From: Actinomycetes bacterium
GTDB lineage: Bacteria > Actinomycetota > Acidimicrobiia > Acidimicrobiales > Aldehydirespiratoraceae
Direction of reading: 5' to 3'
NCBI GenBank assembly: GCA_024276355.1
Contig: JAJRXJ010000315.1
Location: 1 to 56,745 of the forward strand
DNA: 56,745 nt
Part shown: piece after piece, positions 45,699 to 54,111 of the stretch
How the letters are laid out: every line of letters starts with the position of its first letter
Numbering within the stretch: the stretch's first letter is position 1
Program-made: the position numbers and the translations under genes
Notes under the pieces: model-generated
Told to the model about the DNA's origin: nothing
The model's input: only the letters and a program-made list of their open reading frames with translations
Databases searched by the model: none

Positions 45699-46568
45699 AT
45701 GACCTGTGCGATCGCCATAGACATCGGGGGTACCAAGATCGAGGTCGGGTTGGTCGACGATTCGGCCACGATTCTCGAGCGCCACCGGGCCGCGTCAACC
45801 GGCGCCGCCGACGGAGAGGAGTTGTTTCAGCGCATGGCCGATCTCGTCGAGACGATCGGGGCGGGGCGCGCCGGTGTCTGCGGTGTGGGAACGGGCGGGC
45901 CGATGAGATCGGCAGGTGAGAAGGTCTCACCGCTCAACATCGAGGTGTGGCGCGATTTCCCGCTGCGAGGAAGGCTGGCATCGCTCACCGGGCTTCCGAC
46001 CTTCGTCGACAACGATGCCAAGGCCCTTGCCCTGGCCGAGGGCTGGCGGGGAGCGGCCCGTGGCGAGTCAGATTTCATGGCCATGGTCGTGTCAACCGGT
46101 GTGGGCGGTGGGATAGTTCTCAACGGGCGGTTGCTCGACGGGGCCGACGGCAACGCCGGTCATATCGGACATGTGGTCGTGGAGCCGGCCGGTACGGAAC
46201 TTCCGCTGCATGTGCGAGGGGTTCTGGAAGCCGAGGCGTCGGGAACCGCCCTGGAGTTCCGCACCGGTCGTCCGGCGGCCGAGGCCGACGATACGGAGAT
46301 CCGGAGGGCGGGAACCCTTGTAGGGCGGGCCGTGGGTTCGGTGGCGAATCTACTCGACCTTCGTCTGGCGGTGGTTGCGGGTTCGGTGGCTCTCGGATTC
46401 GGTGATCCCTTCTTCGTTGCTGCCCAGCGCGAGATCGACCGGGTGGCCAGGCTCGATCACAGTCTCGGCACGCGGATCGTGCCGGCCGGACTGGGGGCCG
46501 ATGGGCCACTGATCGGGGCGGCCGCAGTGGGGTTTCGCGGGCTCGGCATCGATGTGGGGGTCTCCTGA
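45699..46568 (+). CDS. ROK-family sugar kinase (second copy in window)
   Basis: MTCAIAIDIGGTKIEVGLVDDSATILERHRAAS; VDNDAKALALAEGWRGAA; VSTGVGGGIVLNGRLLDGADGNAGHIGHVVV. Confidence 0.88.
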   Translation: MTCAIAIDIGGTKIEVGLVDDSATILERHRAASTGAADGEELFQRMADLVETIGAGRAGVCGVGTGGPMRSAGEKVSPLNIEVWRDFPLRGRLASLTGLPTFVDNDAKALALAEGWRGAARGESDFMAMVVSTGVGGGIVLNGRLLDGADGNAGHIGHVVVEPAGTELPLHVRGVLEAEASGTALEFRTGRPAAEADDTEIRRAGTLVGRAVGSVANLLDLRLAVVAGSVALGFGDPFFVAAQREIDRVARLDHSLGTRIVPAGLGADGPLIGAAAVGFRGLGIDVGVS

Positions 46569-46569
46569 G

Positions 46570-46827
46570 ATGCCGTCGTGGGCGTCGCCGGGGGTGGTGG
46601 CAGCGGTCGCACTCCGGCCGACGCTGTGGGCCACCGCGGTCGTTGAGGCCCGCCGAATGGTGCCGCGCGGCTGGTGGCGTCGGTCGCCATTTCTGCCGGT
46701 ACCCGATCCCGCACTGGTTGCATTCAGAGCCGAGACACAATATGGCGACCCCGCTCATCGTTTCGAGCCAGGTGATGTCGTGGTGTGGCTCCAGTGGTGT
46801 CGGGCGGAGAATCGGCGGCGTCGGTGA
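46570..46827 (+). CDS. Small conserved-looking actinobacterial protein
   Basis: MPSWASPGVVAAVALRPTLWATAVVEARRMVPRGWWRRSPFLPVPDPALVAFRAETQYGD...VVVWLQWCRAENRRRR. Confidence 0.65.
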   Translation: MPSWASPGVVAAVALRPTLWATAVVEARRMVPRGWWRRSPFLPVPDPALVAFRAETQYGDPAHRFEPGDVVVWLQWCRAENRRRR

Positions 46828-47516
46828 GCTTCGCCGCGGCGGGAGCCCCCGAATCATGGACGGTGGTTCACCAGACCGGGTCGGTAGAGGATCTGCACCA
46901 CCTTCCGGATCCGGAGTCCCTCTCCAGAACTGTTCGCGTGCTCGAGCCGACTCGGCCGGCGATCGTGCTCGGCAGTTCGCAATCGGAGTCGATCGTCGAC
47001 CACCCGGCTGCCGCCAGCCACGGATTCGACATCGTGAGACGGCGAAGCGGCGGGGGAGCCGTGCTGGTGATTCCCGGTGAGCAGGTGTGGCTCGACCTCC
47101 TGATACCGGCTGCTGATCCACTCTGGAACGACGACATAGTCAAGGCGGCCGGCTGGGTCGGTGCCGCCTGGGCGGAGGCACTGTCGACCGTGGGGGTTGA
47201 CGGGGCCGCGGTTCACTCCGGTCGACTGGTCACCACTCGTTGGTCGAGTCTTGTGTGCTTCGCCGGCTTGGGCCCGGGTGAGGTGACAGTGGGCGGGATG
47301 AAGGTCATGGGCCTGAGTCAGCGACGCGGTCGTCACTGGACGCGGATCCAGTCGGCGGTTCACCTTCGCTGGCGCCCCGATGCATTGCTCGGCTGTCTCG
47401 ACATGAGTCCGGAGCGGCGTTCCGAGTGCCTTGCCGATGTGATCGACAGCGTTGTGTGCGTGGATGCGAGCCCGCATTCTCTCACCGGCGCGCTGTTGGC
47501 TTCTCTGCCCGACTGA
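46824..47516 (+). CDS. Lipoate-protein ligase A-like (LplA/BirA fold) protein
   Basis: PAIVLGSSQSESIVD; FDIVRRRSGGGAVLVIPGEQVWLDLLIP; VGGMKVMGLSQRRGR; GTGA overlap with preceding ORF. Confidence 0.8.
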   Translation: MSFAAAGAPESWTVVHQTGSVEDLHHLPDPESLSRTVRVLEPTRPAIVLGSSQSESIVDHPAAASHGFDIVRRRSGGGAVLVIPGEQVWLDLLIPAADPLWNDDIVKAAGWVGAAWAEALSTVGVDGAAVHSGRLVTTRWSSLVCFAGLGPGEVTVGGMKVMGLSQRRGRHWTRIQSAVHLRWRPDALLGCLDMSPERRSECLADVIDSVVCVDASPHSLTGALLASLPD

Positions 47517-47630
47517 GCAGCAGCACCGGGCGGGATCTCTCTGGGTGGTCATCGGCGCGCTCGGTGTCACGCGGGGCGAGAAATGTGTCGAACGCTTGTT
47601 CGGTCGCGCAGAAAGTGGAGTTTTCTGTTG

Positions 47631-47720
47631 CCCAAGTGGCTCATTTAGGGTAATAGTGGGGCGACTAGGAGAGAGTAGGGGAGTTCAGGGGAACTCAGGT
47701 GAGAGTCGGAGTCGGCTGGT
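47631..47720 (+). promoter_or_regulatory. Array of nine 10-bp-spaced GG(G) units upstream of mraZ, candidate MraZ-box array
   Basis: GG at 47638, 47648, 47658, 47668, 47678, 47688, 47698, 47708 and 47718: exact 10-bp register. Confidence 0.6.
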
Positions 47721-47762
47721 GAAACAGTCGAAATCGGCAACGAGACGGAAAGGAGGGTGAAG

Positions 47763-48215
47763 ATGGCAAGGTTCGTCGGGGCATACGAGTACACGATAGA
47801 TGGCCAGGGACGGCTCATTCTTCCGCCCTCGTTTCGCTCCAAGCTCGCCGACGGCGCCTACGTGACCGCACTCGACAATTGCCTGGCCATCATCCCCACC
47901 GAGGAGTTCGACGCCATGTCGGACCTGATGGAGGAGAGCGTCGCCGACGGCGAGTTCGACATCGAGGGCTATCGAGAGTTCTTCAGCCAGGCGATGGACG
48001 TCGTTCCCGACGGTCAGGGCCGCATCAAGATCAGGCCACAGCACGCAGAACTGGCCGGGCTCAACCGCAATGTCGTTGTGGCCGGCGTGGGTAAGCGGGT
48101 CGAGATCTGGGACCAGGAGCGATGGCAGGCCAAGAGCGCCGACCGCTCCGAGAAGCTGGCCGAAGGCGTTGGCAAGGGAATCGGGATCGGTCCCGGGACC
48201 AGACGAAACCGCTGA
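47763..48215 (+). CDS. mraZ: Transcriptional regulator MraZ
   Basis: FVGAYEYTIDGQGRLILPPSFRSKLADGAYVT...DGQGRIKIRPQHAELAGL; SD AAGGAGG. Confidence 0.95.
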   Translation: MARFVGAYEYTIDGQGRLILPPSFRSKLADGAYVTALDNCLAIIPTEEFDAMSDLMEESVADGEFDIEGYREFFSQAMDVVPDGQGRIKIRPQHAELAGLNRNVVVAGVGKRVEIWDQERWQAKSADRSEKLAEGVGKGIGIGPGTRRNR

Positions 48216-48312
48216 ACCACACGGCTCGAATCAGCACACGACCACCAAGAAGCAGACCAACCGAAGATTTCGACAAGACGAAAGGACCCAACACCACACG
48301 ACCGACCAGCGA

Positions 48313-48425
48313 TCATCTGCAGTCTTCCGATCATCAAATGGAAGACCCGTACTCCGCCCGCTTGCCATTAGCCCGATCGGGGGAGAAATCCCGACGAGCG
48401 ACGTTGATCGGGAGACTGCAGATGA
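48313..48425 (+). promoter_or_regulatory. Structured rsmH leader: 21-bp helix (48313-48333 with 48405-48425) sequestering SD and AUG, with competing 7-bp hairpin 48322-48346
   Basis: TCATCTGCAGTCTTCCGATCA versus TGATCGGGAGACTGCAGATGA (all paired in RNA, one G.U); GTCTTCC-N11-GGAAGAC alternative. Confidence 0.75.
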
Positions 48426-49450
48426 CCGGTGCCGGGTCCCGCACAGGTGCGATCACAATGCCATCTACAGGCTCCTCCCCGAACAAAGACGACTCCGACT
48501 CCGACACCGACGAGATCGGGTTCGCCCATGTGCCCGTGATGAAACGCGAGGTGATCGAAGTGCTGTCGCAGGTTCCCCCGGGAGTGGTTGTCGACGCGAC
48601 ACTCGGCGGAGCGGGCCACTCGGAGGCCCTCCTCGATGCCAATCCCGAAATCGTGATAGTCGGCCTGGATCGCGACGAAATGGCACTGGCCGCCGCCGGC
48701 AAGAGGCTGGCCAACCACTCCCACAGGGTGAGCCTCCACCATTGCAGATTCGACTCGCTCGGAGAGGTCGTGCGATCGCTCGGACACGAGGAGATCTCCG
48801 GATGTCTGTTCGATCTCGGAGTCAGCTCACCCCAACTCGATCGGGCCGACCGTGGATTCAGCTTTCGAAATGACGGGCCTCTCGACATGCGAATGGATCG
48901 CAGCCAGGGCCCGACAGCCGCCGATGTGGTCAACGGATATGACGAACCCTCCATCGTCGACATCCTCAGACGACACGGTGACGAGCCGCACGCTCGCCGG
49001 ATCGCCCGGGCGATCGTTGCGGCTCGTCCGTTCTCCTCCACCGCCGAGCTGGCCGAGGTCGTGCGTGATGCCGTCCCCGCGCCGGCAAGGCGGCGGGGTG
49101 GGCATCCCGCCCGGCGAACCTTTCAGGCGATTCGTATCGAGGTCAACGATGAACTCTCGATCCTGGCCGACGCGATCGGCCAGGCCATCGACCTGCTCTG
49201 CCCGGAGGGCCGGTGTGCCGTGCTCGCCTATCACTCCGGGGAGGATCGAATCGTGAAGCGCCTGTTCCGCCGGGCAGCCGGTGAGGTCGCACCCCCGCGG
49301 CCCGATCTGCCACCACCTCCGGGCACGGTGGCCGAGGTCGAGTTGCTGTGGCGCGGTGCCCGCAAGCCCTCAGCCGCGGAAATCGAACGCAACCCGCGCG
49401 CCGAGGCGGCCCGATTCCGAGCGGTTTCCAAGTTGAGGAGGGCGGCCTGA
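48422..49450 (+). CDS. rsmH: 16S rRNA (cytosine-N4)-methyltransferase RsmH (MraW)
   Basis: FAHVPVMKREVIEVLSQVPPGVVVDATLGGAGHSEALL; CLFDLGVSSPQLDRADRGFSFRNDGPLDMRMD; LAYHSGEDRIVKRLFRR. Confidence 0.93.
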   Translation: MTGAGSRTGAITMPSTGSSPNKDDSDSDTDEIGFAHVPVMKREVIEVLSQVPPGVVVDATLGGAGHSEALLDANPEIVIVGLDRDEMALAAAGKRLANHSHRVSLHHCRFDSLGEVVRSLGHEEISGCLFDLGVSSPQLDRADRGFSFRNDGPLDMRMDRSQGPTAADVVNGYDEPSIVDILRRHGDEPHARRIARAIVAARPFSSTAELAEVVRDAVPAPARRRGGHPARRTFQAIRIEVNDELSILADAIGQAIDLLCPEGRCAVLAYHSGEDRIVKRLFRRAAGEVAPPRPDLPPPPGTVAEVELLWRGARKPSAAEIERNPRAEAARFRAVSKLRRAA

Positions 49451-49863
49451 TGGCGGCGGTGACACCGGCATCGAGGCCTCGTCCGGCAGCAAGGCCGCAG
49501 GAGCGCAGGGCCAACCTCAGGGTCGTACGAACCAACGAGCGGGTCAGGGCTGTCGGAGCGGTCGGCACGTTCATCGGGGTGATCCTGATGACCACTCTTC
49601 TCCTTCTGGCCGGGCTCCACGCCGTGCTGGTGCAGACGCAGGCCAAGCTCGACTCGCTCGACACCGAGATCTCGGGACTCGAGGTACAGAGGAACGAGGT
49701 GCTCGCCGAGCTGGCCTGGCATGACTCTCCGGAGGGATTGGCGGAATCCGCGGCCGCAGCCGGTCTGGTACACGCGACAGATCTGAAGATTCTCGCGCCG
49801 GTGGCCGAGGGTTCGCTGCTTCCTCCAGCCGGGCTCGACCCGTTTGGTGGGGTCGACGGGTGA
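49450..49863 (+). CDS. ftsL: FtsL-like cell-division protein
   Basis: Single TM plus short coiled coil, located between rsmH and ftsI; TGATG overlap with rsmH. Confidence 0.7.
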   Translation: MAAVTPASRPRPAARPQERRANLRVVRTNERVRAVGAVGTFIGVILMTTLLLLAGLHAVLVQTQAKLDSLDTEISGLEVQRNEVLAELAWHDSPEGLAESAAAAGLVHATDLKILAPVAEGSLLPPAGLDPFGGVDG

Positions 49864-51677
49864 CTTCGGGACGCCGTCGCTCGAACAAGAAGAAAGTGGC
49901 TGCCGTACGCCCTCAGGTCGGCTCCGGCAGGGTCGCCACGGTGGCGGTCTTGGCCGGCATCATCCTGGGCGGCTTCATGTGGCGGCTGGTGGATCTGCAG
50001 CTCACCCCCGACCCGGAGCTGGCGTCGGGGATCGGCACCCGCACAGTGGAGAGACCAATACCCGCTCCCCGCGGTGAGATTCTCGACCGCCACGGTCGTC
50101 CGATGGCGCTGTCGCTGCCATCCCCGACCATCATCGCCAACCCGCGGATGGTTCCGGCCGAGATGGTTCCCGAGATCGTGGATGCACTCAGCGAGTTGTT
50201 GTCGACCGACCCGGACGTACTCACAAGGCGGTTGAGTGGTGATGGCTACTTCGCATACCTCGAGCGTCAGGTCGATCCCAGTGTGGGAGAGGCGGTTGAG
50301 GCACTGAATCTTCCGGGCATCTCCACAATCGAGGAACCTCGCCGTGAGCACCCCAACGGTGACTGTTCGGGCATCGACGTGGTCGGGAGAGTCGACCCGG
50401 ATCACCGGGGAAGCACCGGACTCGAGCTGAAGTACGACGATCTGCTCACCGGATCGGACGGCAAGGTGGTCCTCCAGTCGAGTGCCAACGGGCGCAGCAC
50501 CATTCCCGGCGGCCGCCAGGTCGTTGAGCCGGCCCGGCCCGGTTCCAGTCTCGAGTTGACCATCGATCGCAACATCCAGTTCAAGTCGGAGAACCTGATA
50601 GAGCAGGCCGTCGAGGAGACCGGAGGATCACTGGGAATCGTGATCGTGACGATTCCGAGCACGGGCGAGATCGTGGCCATGGCCAGTGCCCGGCGCAGCG
50701 ACACCACCGGCCTTGTCGATTGCACCACCACCAACCTGGGTGTGATCTGGTCGTACGAACCCGGATCGGTCATGAAACCGATGACCGTTTCGAGCCTGCT
50801 GGAGAACCACCCCGACGCGGCGAACGAGCGTATCGAGGTTCCGTATTCGATAGTGAGAGACGACGGCGCCGGCGGCAAGACGTTCACCGATCACAGGTAT
50901 CGCGAGACCGAGATGATGTCCCTCACCGACATAATCTCGCGATCATCCAACGTGGGGGCCATCCTTACCGGCGAAAAGGTCGGGGCGTCCGATCTCCATG
51001 GCACGCTTGTCGACATGGGATTCGGATCAAAGACCGCGCTCGACTTCAAGGGTGAGGCCAGCGGGATTCTCAACCGGCTCGACATCGACTCTCTCGCACT
51101 GTCGAACGTCTCGATGGGTCAGGGCGTCGCCGTCACCCCGCTGCAGCTCATCACCGCCTACAACACCATCGCGAACGGGGGTATCCAACCGGCGCCCGTC
51201 CTGGTGAAGGACGATGTTGGGAAGATCCCGGGTCGACGCGTTCTTGCACAGGCCACCGCCGAAAAGGTTTATGCGATGTTGCGACAAGTGGTGATCGACG
51301 GAACCGGCACCGCTGCGGCTCTCCCGGGTTTCGACGTGGCCGGGAAGACCGGAACCGCCTGGCAACCCTGCTCGCCCGGATTGGGATACGACTGCGAAGG
51401 TGGCGGCAGGCACTACACCGCCACGTTCGTGGGCATGATCGGTGACGATTCCGGTCCGCAGCTTTCGGCCATCGTGGTCGTCGATGATCCCCAAGAGGAG
51501 TTGGGCTCCTACTACGGCGGTTCCGTGGCCGCACCGGTGTTCAAGAAGGTGATGGCCTACGCGACCGGCCAACTGAGAATCGCTCCGTTGGGCGACCCCG
51601 GGTCTCCAACCGAGCGATTGCGCTCCCTTCCGGCATCCGAACCGATCCTGCCCACCCCGACCGAGGCCAACTCGTGA
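49860..51677 (+). CDS. ftsI: Peptidoglycan transpeptidase FtsI/PbpB
   Basis: RGEILDRHGRPMALS; YEPGSVMKPMTVSSLL; SSNVG; VAGKTGTAWQP. Confidence 0.93.
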   Translation: MTSGRRRSNKKKVAAVRPQVGSGRVATVAVLAGIILGGFMWRLVDLQLTPDPELASGIGTRTVERPIPAPRGEILDRHGRPMALSLPSPTIIANPRMVPAEMVPEIVDALSELLSTDPDVLTRRLSGDGYFAYLERQVDPSVGEAVEALNLPGISTIEEPRREHPNGDCSGIDVVGRVDPDHRGSTGLELKYDDLLTGSDGKVVLQSSANGRSTIPGGRQVVEPARPGSSLELTIDRNIQFKSENLIEQAVEETGGSLGIVIVTIPSTGEIVAMASARRSDTTGLVDCTTTNLGVIWSYEPGSVMKPMTVSSLLENHPDAANERIEVPYSIVRDDGAGGKTFTDHRYRETEMMSLTDIISRSSNVGAILTGEKVGASDLHGTLVDMGFGSKTALDFKGEASGILNRLDIDSLALSNVSMGQGVAVTPLQLITAYNTIANGGIQPAPVLVKDDVGKIPGRRVLAQATAEKVYAMLRQVVIDGTGTAAALPGFDVAGKTGTAWQPCSPGLGYDCEGGGRHYTATFVGMIGDDSGPQLSAIVVVDDPQEELGSYYGGSVAAPVFKKVMAYATGQLRIAPLGDPGSPTERLRSLPASEPILPTPTEANS

Positions 51678-53083
51678 CGTGCAGCATCCAGGTGGTGGCC
51701 CGCGAGCTCGGATCCATGGTTGTTGCCACGACCGGCCCACTGGAACGCGTCGCCGATGTTGAGCACGATTCGCGACGCGTCGGACCAGGGAGCCTCTTCG
51801 CATGCATCCCCGGGAAGAACACCGACGGCCATGATCACGCCACGGCGGCGATCGAGGCCGGCGCGGTGGCCCTTCTGACGGAGCGCAGTCTTGATCTCGG
51901 GGTGGCGGAGATTGAAGTCGAATCGGTGAGGCGGGCGGTGGGGCCGGCGGCGTCATTGGTCCACGGTCATCCGAGCCGCAGGATGGACGTGGTCGGCATT
52001 ACCGGTACCAACGGAAAGACCACCACGCTGAGGCTTCTCGCCGGGGTGCTGAGGCGCCTCGGTGGATCGGTCCACGAGATCGGCACGCTCACCGGTGCCC
52101 GAACCACTCCGGAGGCCCCGGAGCTGCAAAGAGAGCTTGCGCTTGCGCTGGCCGGCGGCGATTCGACGGTGGCGATGGAGGTCTCTTCCCATGCTCTCGA
52201 CCTTCATCGTGTCGACGGCACCCGCTTCCGGGTCGCAGCGTTCACGAACCTGGGCATGGACCACCTTGATCATCACGGAACCCTCGAGGCCTACTTCGAG
52301 GCCAAGGCCAAGTTGTTCACCCCCGAGTTGGCCGATGTCGCCGTGATCGACGCAACATCCCAGGCCGGTGAGGAGCTGGCCGGCCGATGCCGGATACCCG
52401 CCACCGTCATCGGCCGGGACGCCATCGAGATCATCGACTCCGGTCCGGCGGCCACCACATTCGCATGGCGGGATTCGGTCGTGCAGCTGCCTTTGGGAGG
52501 CGCGTTCAACGTTTCCAATGCGGTGCTTGCCGCCGAGATCGCGGTGGCTCTGGGACATGGGAAGTCGGCCGTGGCCGGGGCGTTGTCGGCCAGTCGATCG
52601 GTACCGGGGAGATTCGAGCGAATCGATCAGGGTCAGGACTTCACCGTGATAGTCGATTACGCCCATACGCCGGATGGCCTGGCCGCGGTGCTCGAGACGG
52701 CCAGGAACGTCACTGATGGAAAGCTGGTGGTTGTGTTCGGCGCCGGTGGCGACCGTGATGCCGGCAAGCGTCCGCGCATGGGAGAGGTGGCCAGAAGGTG
52801 GGCCGACAGGGTCGTGGTCACCAGCGACAACCCGAGAGGTGAGAATCCTCTCGACATCGCCGAGGCGATTGTCTCAGGCATGGAACATCCTCCCGAGCTT
52901 GTCGAACTCGACAGACGAACCGCTATCCGTCACGCCCTGGCCGGTGCCCGGCCCGGAGACCTGGTCCTGATCGCAGGGAAGGGCCACGAAACCACCCAGA
53001 CAATCGGTGACCAGATCATCGAGTTCGATGATCGCCAGGTGGTGCGCGAAGAACTCGAGCGGCGCGAAGGCAGGAACTCATGA
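51674..53083 (+). CDS. murE: UDP-MurNAc-tripeptide ligase MurE
   Basis: VVGITGTNGKTTTLRLL; FTNLGMDHLDHHGT; TSDNPRGENP (DNPR, meso-DAP type). Confidence 0.95.
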   Translation: MTCSIQVVARELGSMVVATTGPLERVADVEHDSRRVGPGSLFACIPGKNTDGHDHATAAIEAGAVALLTERSLDLGVAEIEVESVRRAVGPAASLVHGHPSRRMDVVGITGTNGKTTTLRLLAGVLRRLGGSVHEIGTLTGARTTPEAPELQRELALALAGGDSTVAMEVSSHALDLHRVDGTRFRVAAFTNLGMDHLDHHGTLEAYFEAKAKLFTPELADVAVIDATSQAGEELAGRCRIPATVIGRDAIEIIDSGPAATTFAWRDSVVQLPLGGAFNVSNAVLAAEIAVALGHGKSAVAGALSASRSVPGRFERIDQGQDFTVIVDYAHTPDGLAAVLETARNVTDGKLVVVFGAGGDRDAGKRPRMGEVARRWADRVVVTSDNPRGENPLDIAEAIVSGMEHPPELVELDRRTAIRHALAGARPGDLVLIAGKGHETTQTIGDQIIEFDDRQVVREELERREGRNS

Positions 53084-54111
53084 CCCGTTTGCTGACGGCC
53101 GCTGCACTGTCGATGTTGGTGTCGTTGTTCGGCACCAAGGCTCTCATCGTGTGGCTCACGCGGCTACATGTCGGACAGCCGATCCGGGACGACGGTCCCC
53201 AGGGGCACCAGGTCAAGGCCGGCACTCCCACGATGGGAGGAGTGGCGATCGTGGCCGGAGCGGTCGTTGGATACATCGTGTCAGACGTGTTCGGCGGCAT
53301 ATACACCCGCAGTGGAATCTTCGTGATGTTGGCCATCGTGGGTGGCGGCGCGGTCGGGTTGATGGACGACTGGATCAAGGTGGTGGCTGCGAGAAACCTG
53401 GGCCTCAACAAGCGAGCGAAGATGCTGGGCCTGCTGGTGGTGGCCGTCGGATTCGCCACCCTGATGAGTCAGTACACATCGGTCCACACCACGATTTCGT
53501 TCACCCGTTTCGACAATCCCGGGTGGGAAATCGGCCACGTTCTCTGGATCATCTGGGCCGTCCTGTTGCTGGTGGGCACCGCCAATGCCGTCAACCTCAC
53601 CGATGGCCTCGACGGCCTTGCCGCGGGCGCGTCATCCTTTGCGTTCGCGGCGTTCACCTTCATCGGGTTCTGGCAGTTCCGCCACCAGGATGTCTACATG
53701 ATCAGCCATGCGCTCGATCTCGCGGTGGTGTCGGCCGCGATGATCGGGGGCATCATCGGGTTTCTCTGGTGGAACGCTGCTCCGGCCCAGATCTTCATGG
53801 GCGACACCGGGTCACTGGCAATCGGCACGGGTTTGGCCGCCCTGGCTCTGGCCACCGGAACCCAGCTCCTCCTGCCGATAATCGCCGGGCTGTTCGTGAT
53901 CGAGACTCTCTCAGTGATCATCCAGGTCCTGTGGTTCAAGAAGTTCCATCGGAGAGTGTTCAAGATGGCGCCGGTGCACCATCACTTCGAGCTGGCCGGA
54001 TGGCCGGAAACGACCGTGATCGTTCGTCTCTGGATCATGTCGGGTCTGTGCACCGCCGTCGGACTCGGCCTGTTCTACGCCGATGCCATCAGCGCCGGGT
54101 TCACAGCATGA
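53080..54111 (+). CDS. mraY: Phospho-MurNAc-pentapeptide transferase MraY
   Basis: DGPQGHQVKAGTPTMGGVAIVAG; NAVNLTDGLDGLAAG; FMGDTGSLAIGT; MAPVHHHFELAGWPET. Confidence 0.96.
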   Translation: MTRLLTAAALSMLVSLFGTKALIVWLTRLHVGQPIRDDGPQGHQVKAGTPTMGGVAIVAGAVVGYIVSDVFGGIYTRSGIFVMLAIVGGGAVGLMDDWIKVVAARNLGLNKRAKMLGLLVVAVGFATLMSQYTSVHTTISFTRFDNPGWEIGHVLWIIWAVLLLVGTANAVNLTDGLDGLAAGASSFAFAAFTFIGFWQFRHQDVYMISHALDLAVVSAAMIGGIIGFLWWNAAPAQIFMGDTGSLAIGTGLAALALATGTQLLLPIIAGLFVIETLSVIIQVLWFKKFHRRVFKMAPVHHHFELAGWPETTVIVRLWIMSGLCTAVGLGLFYADAISAGFTA

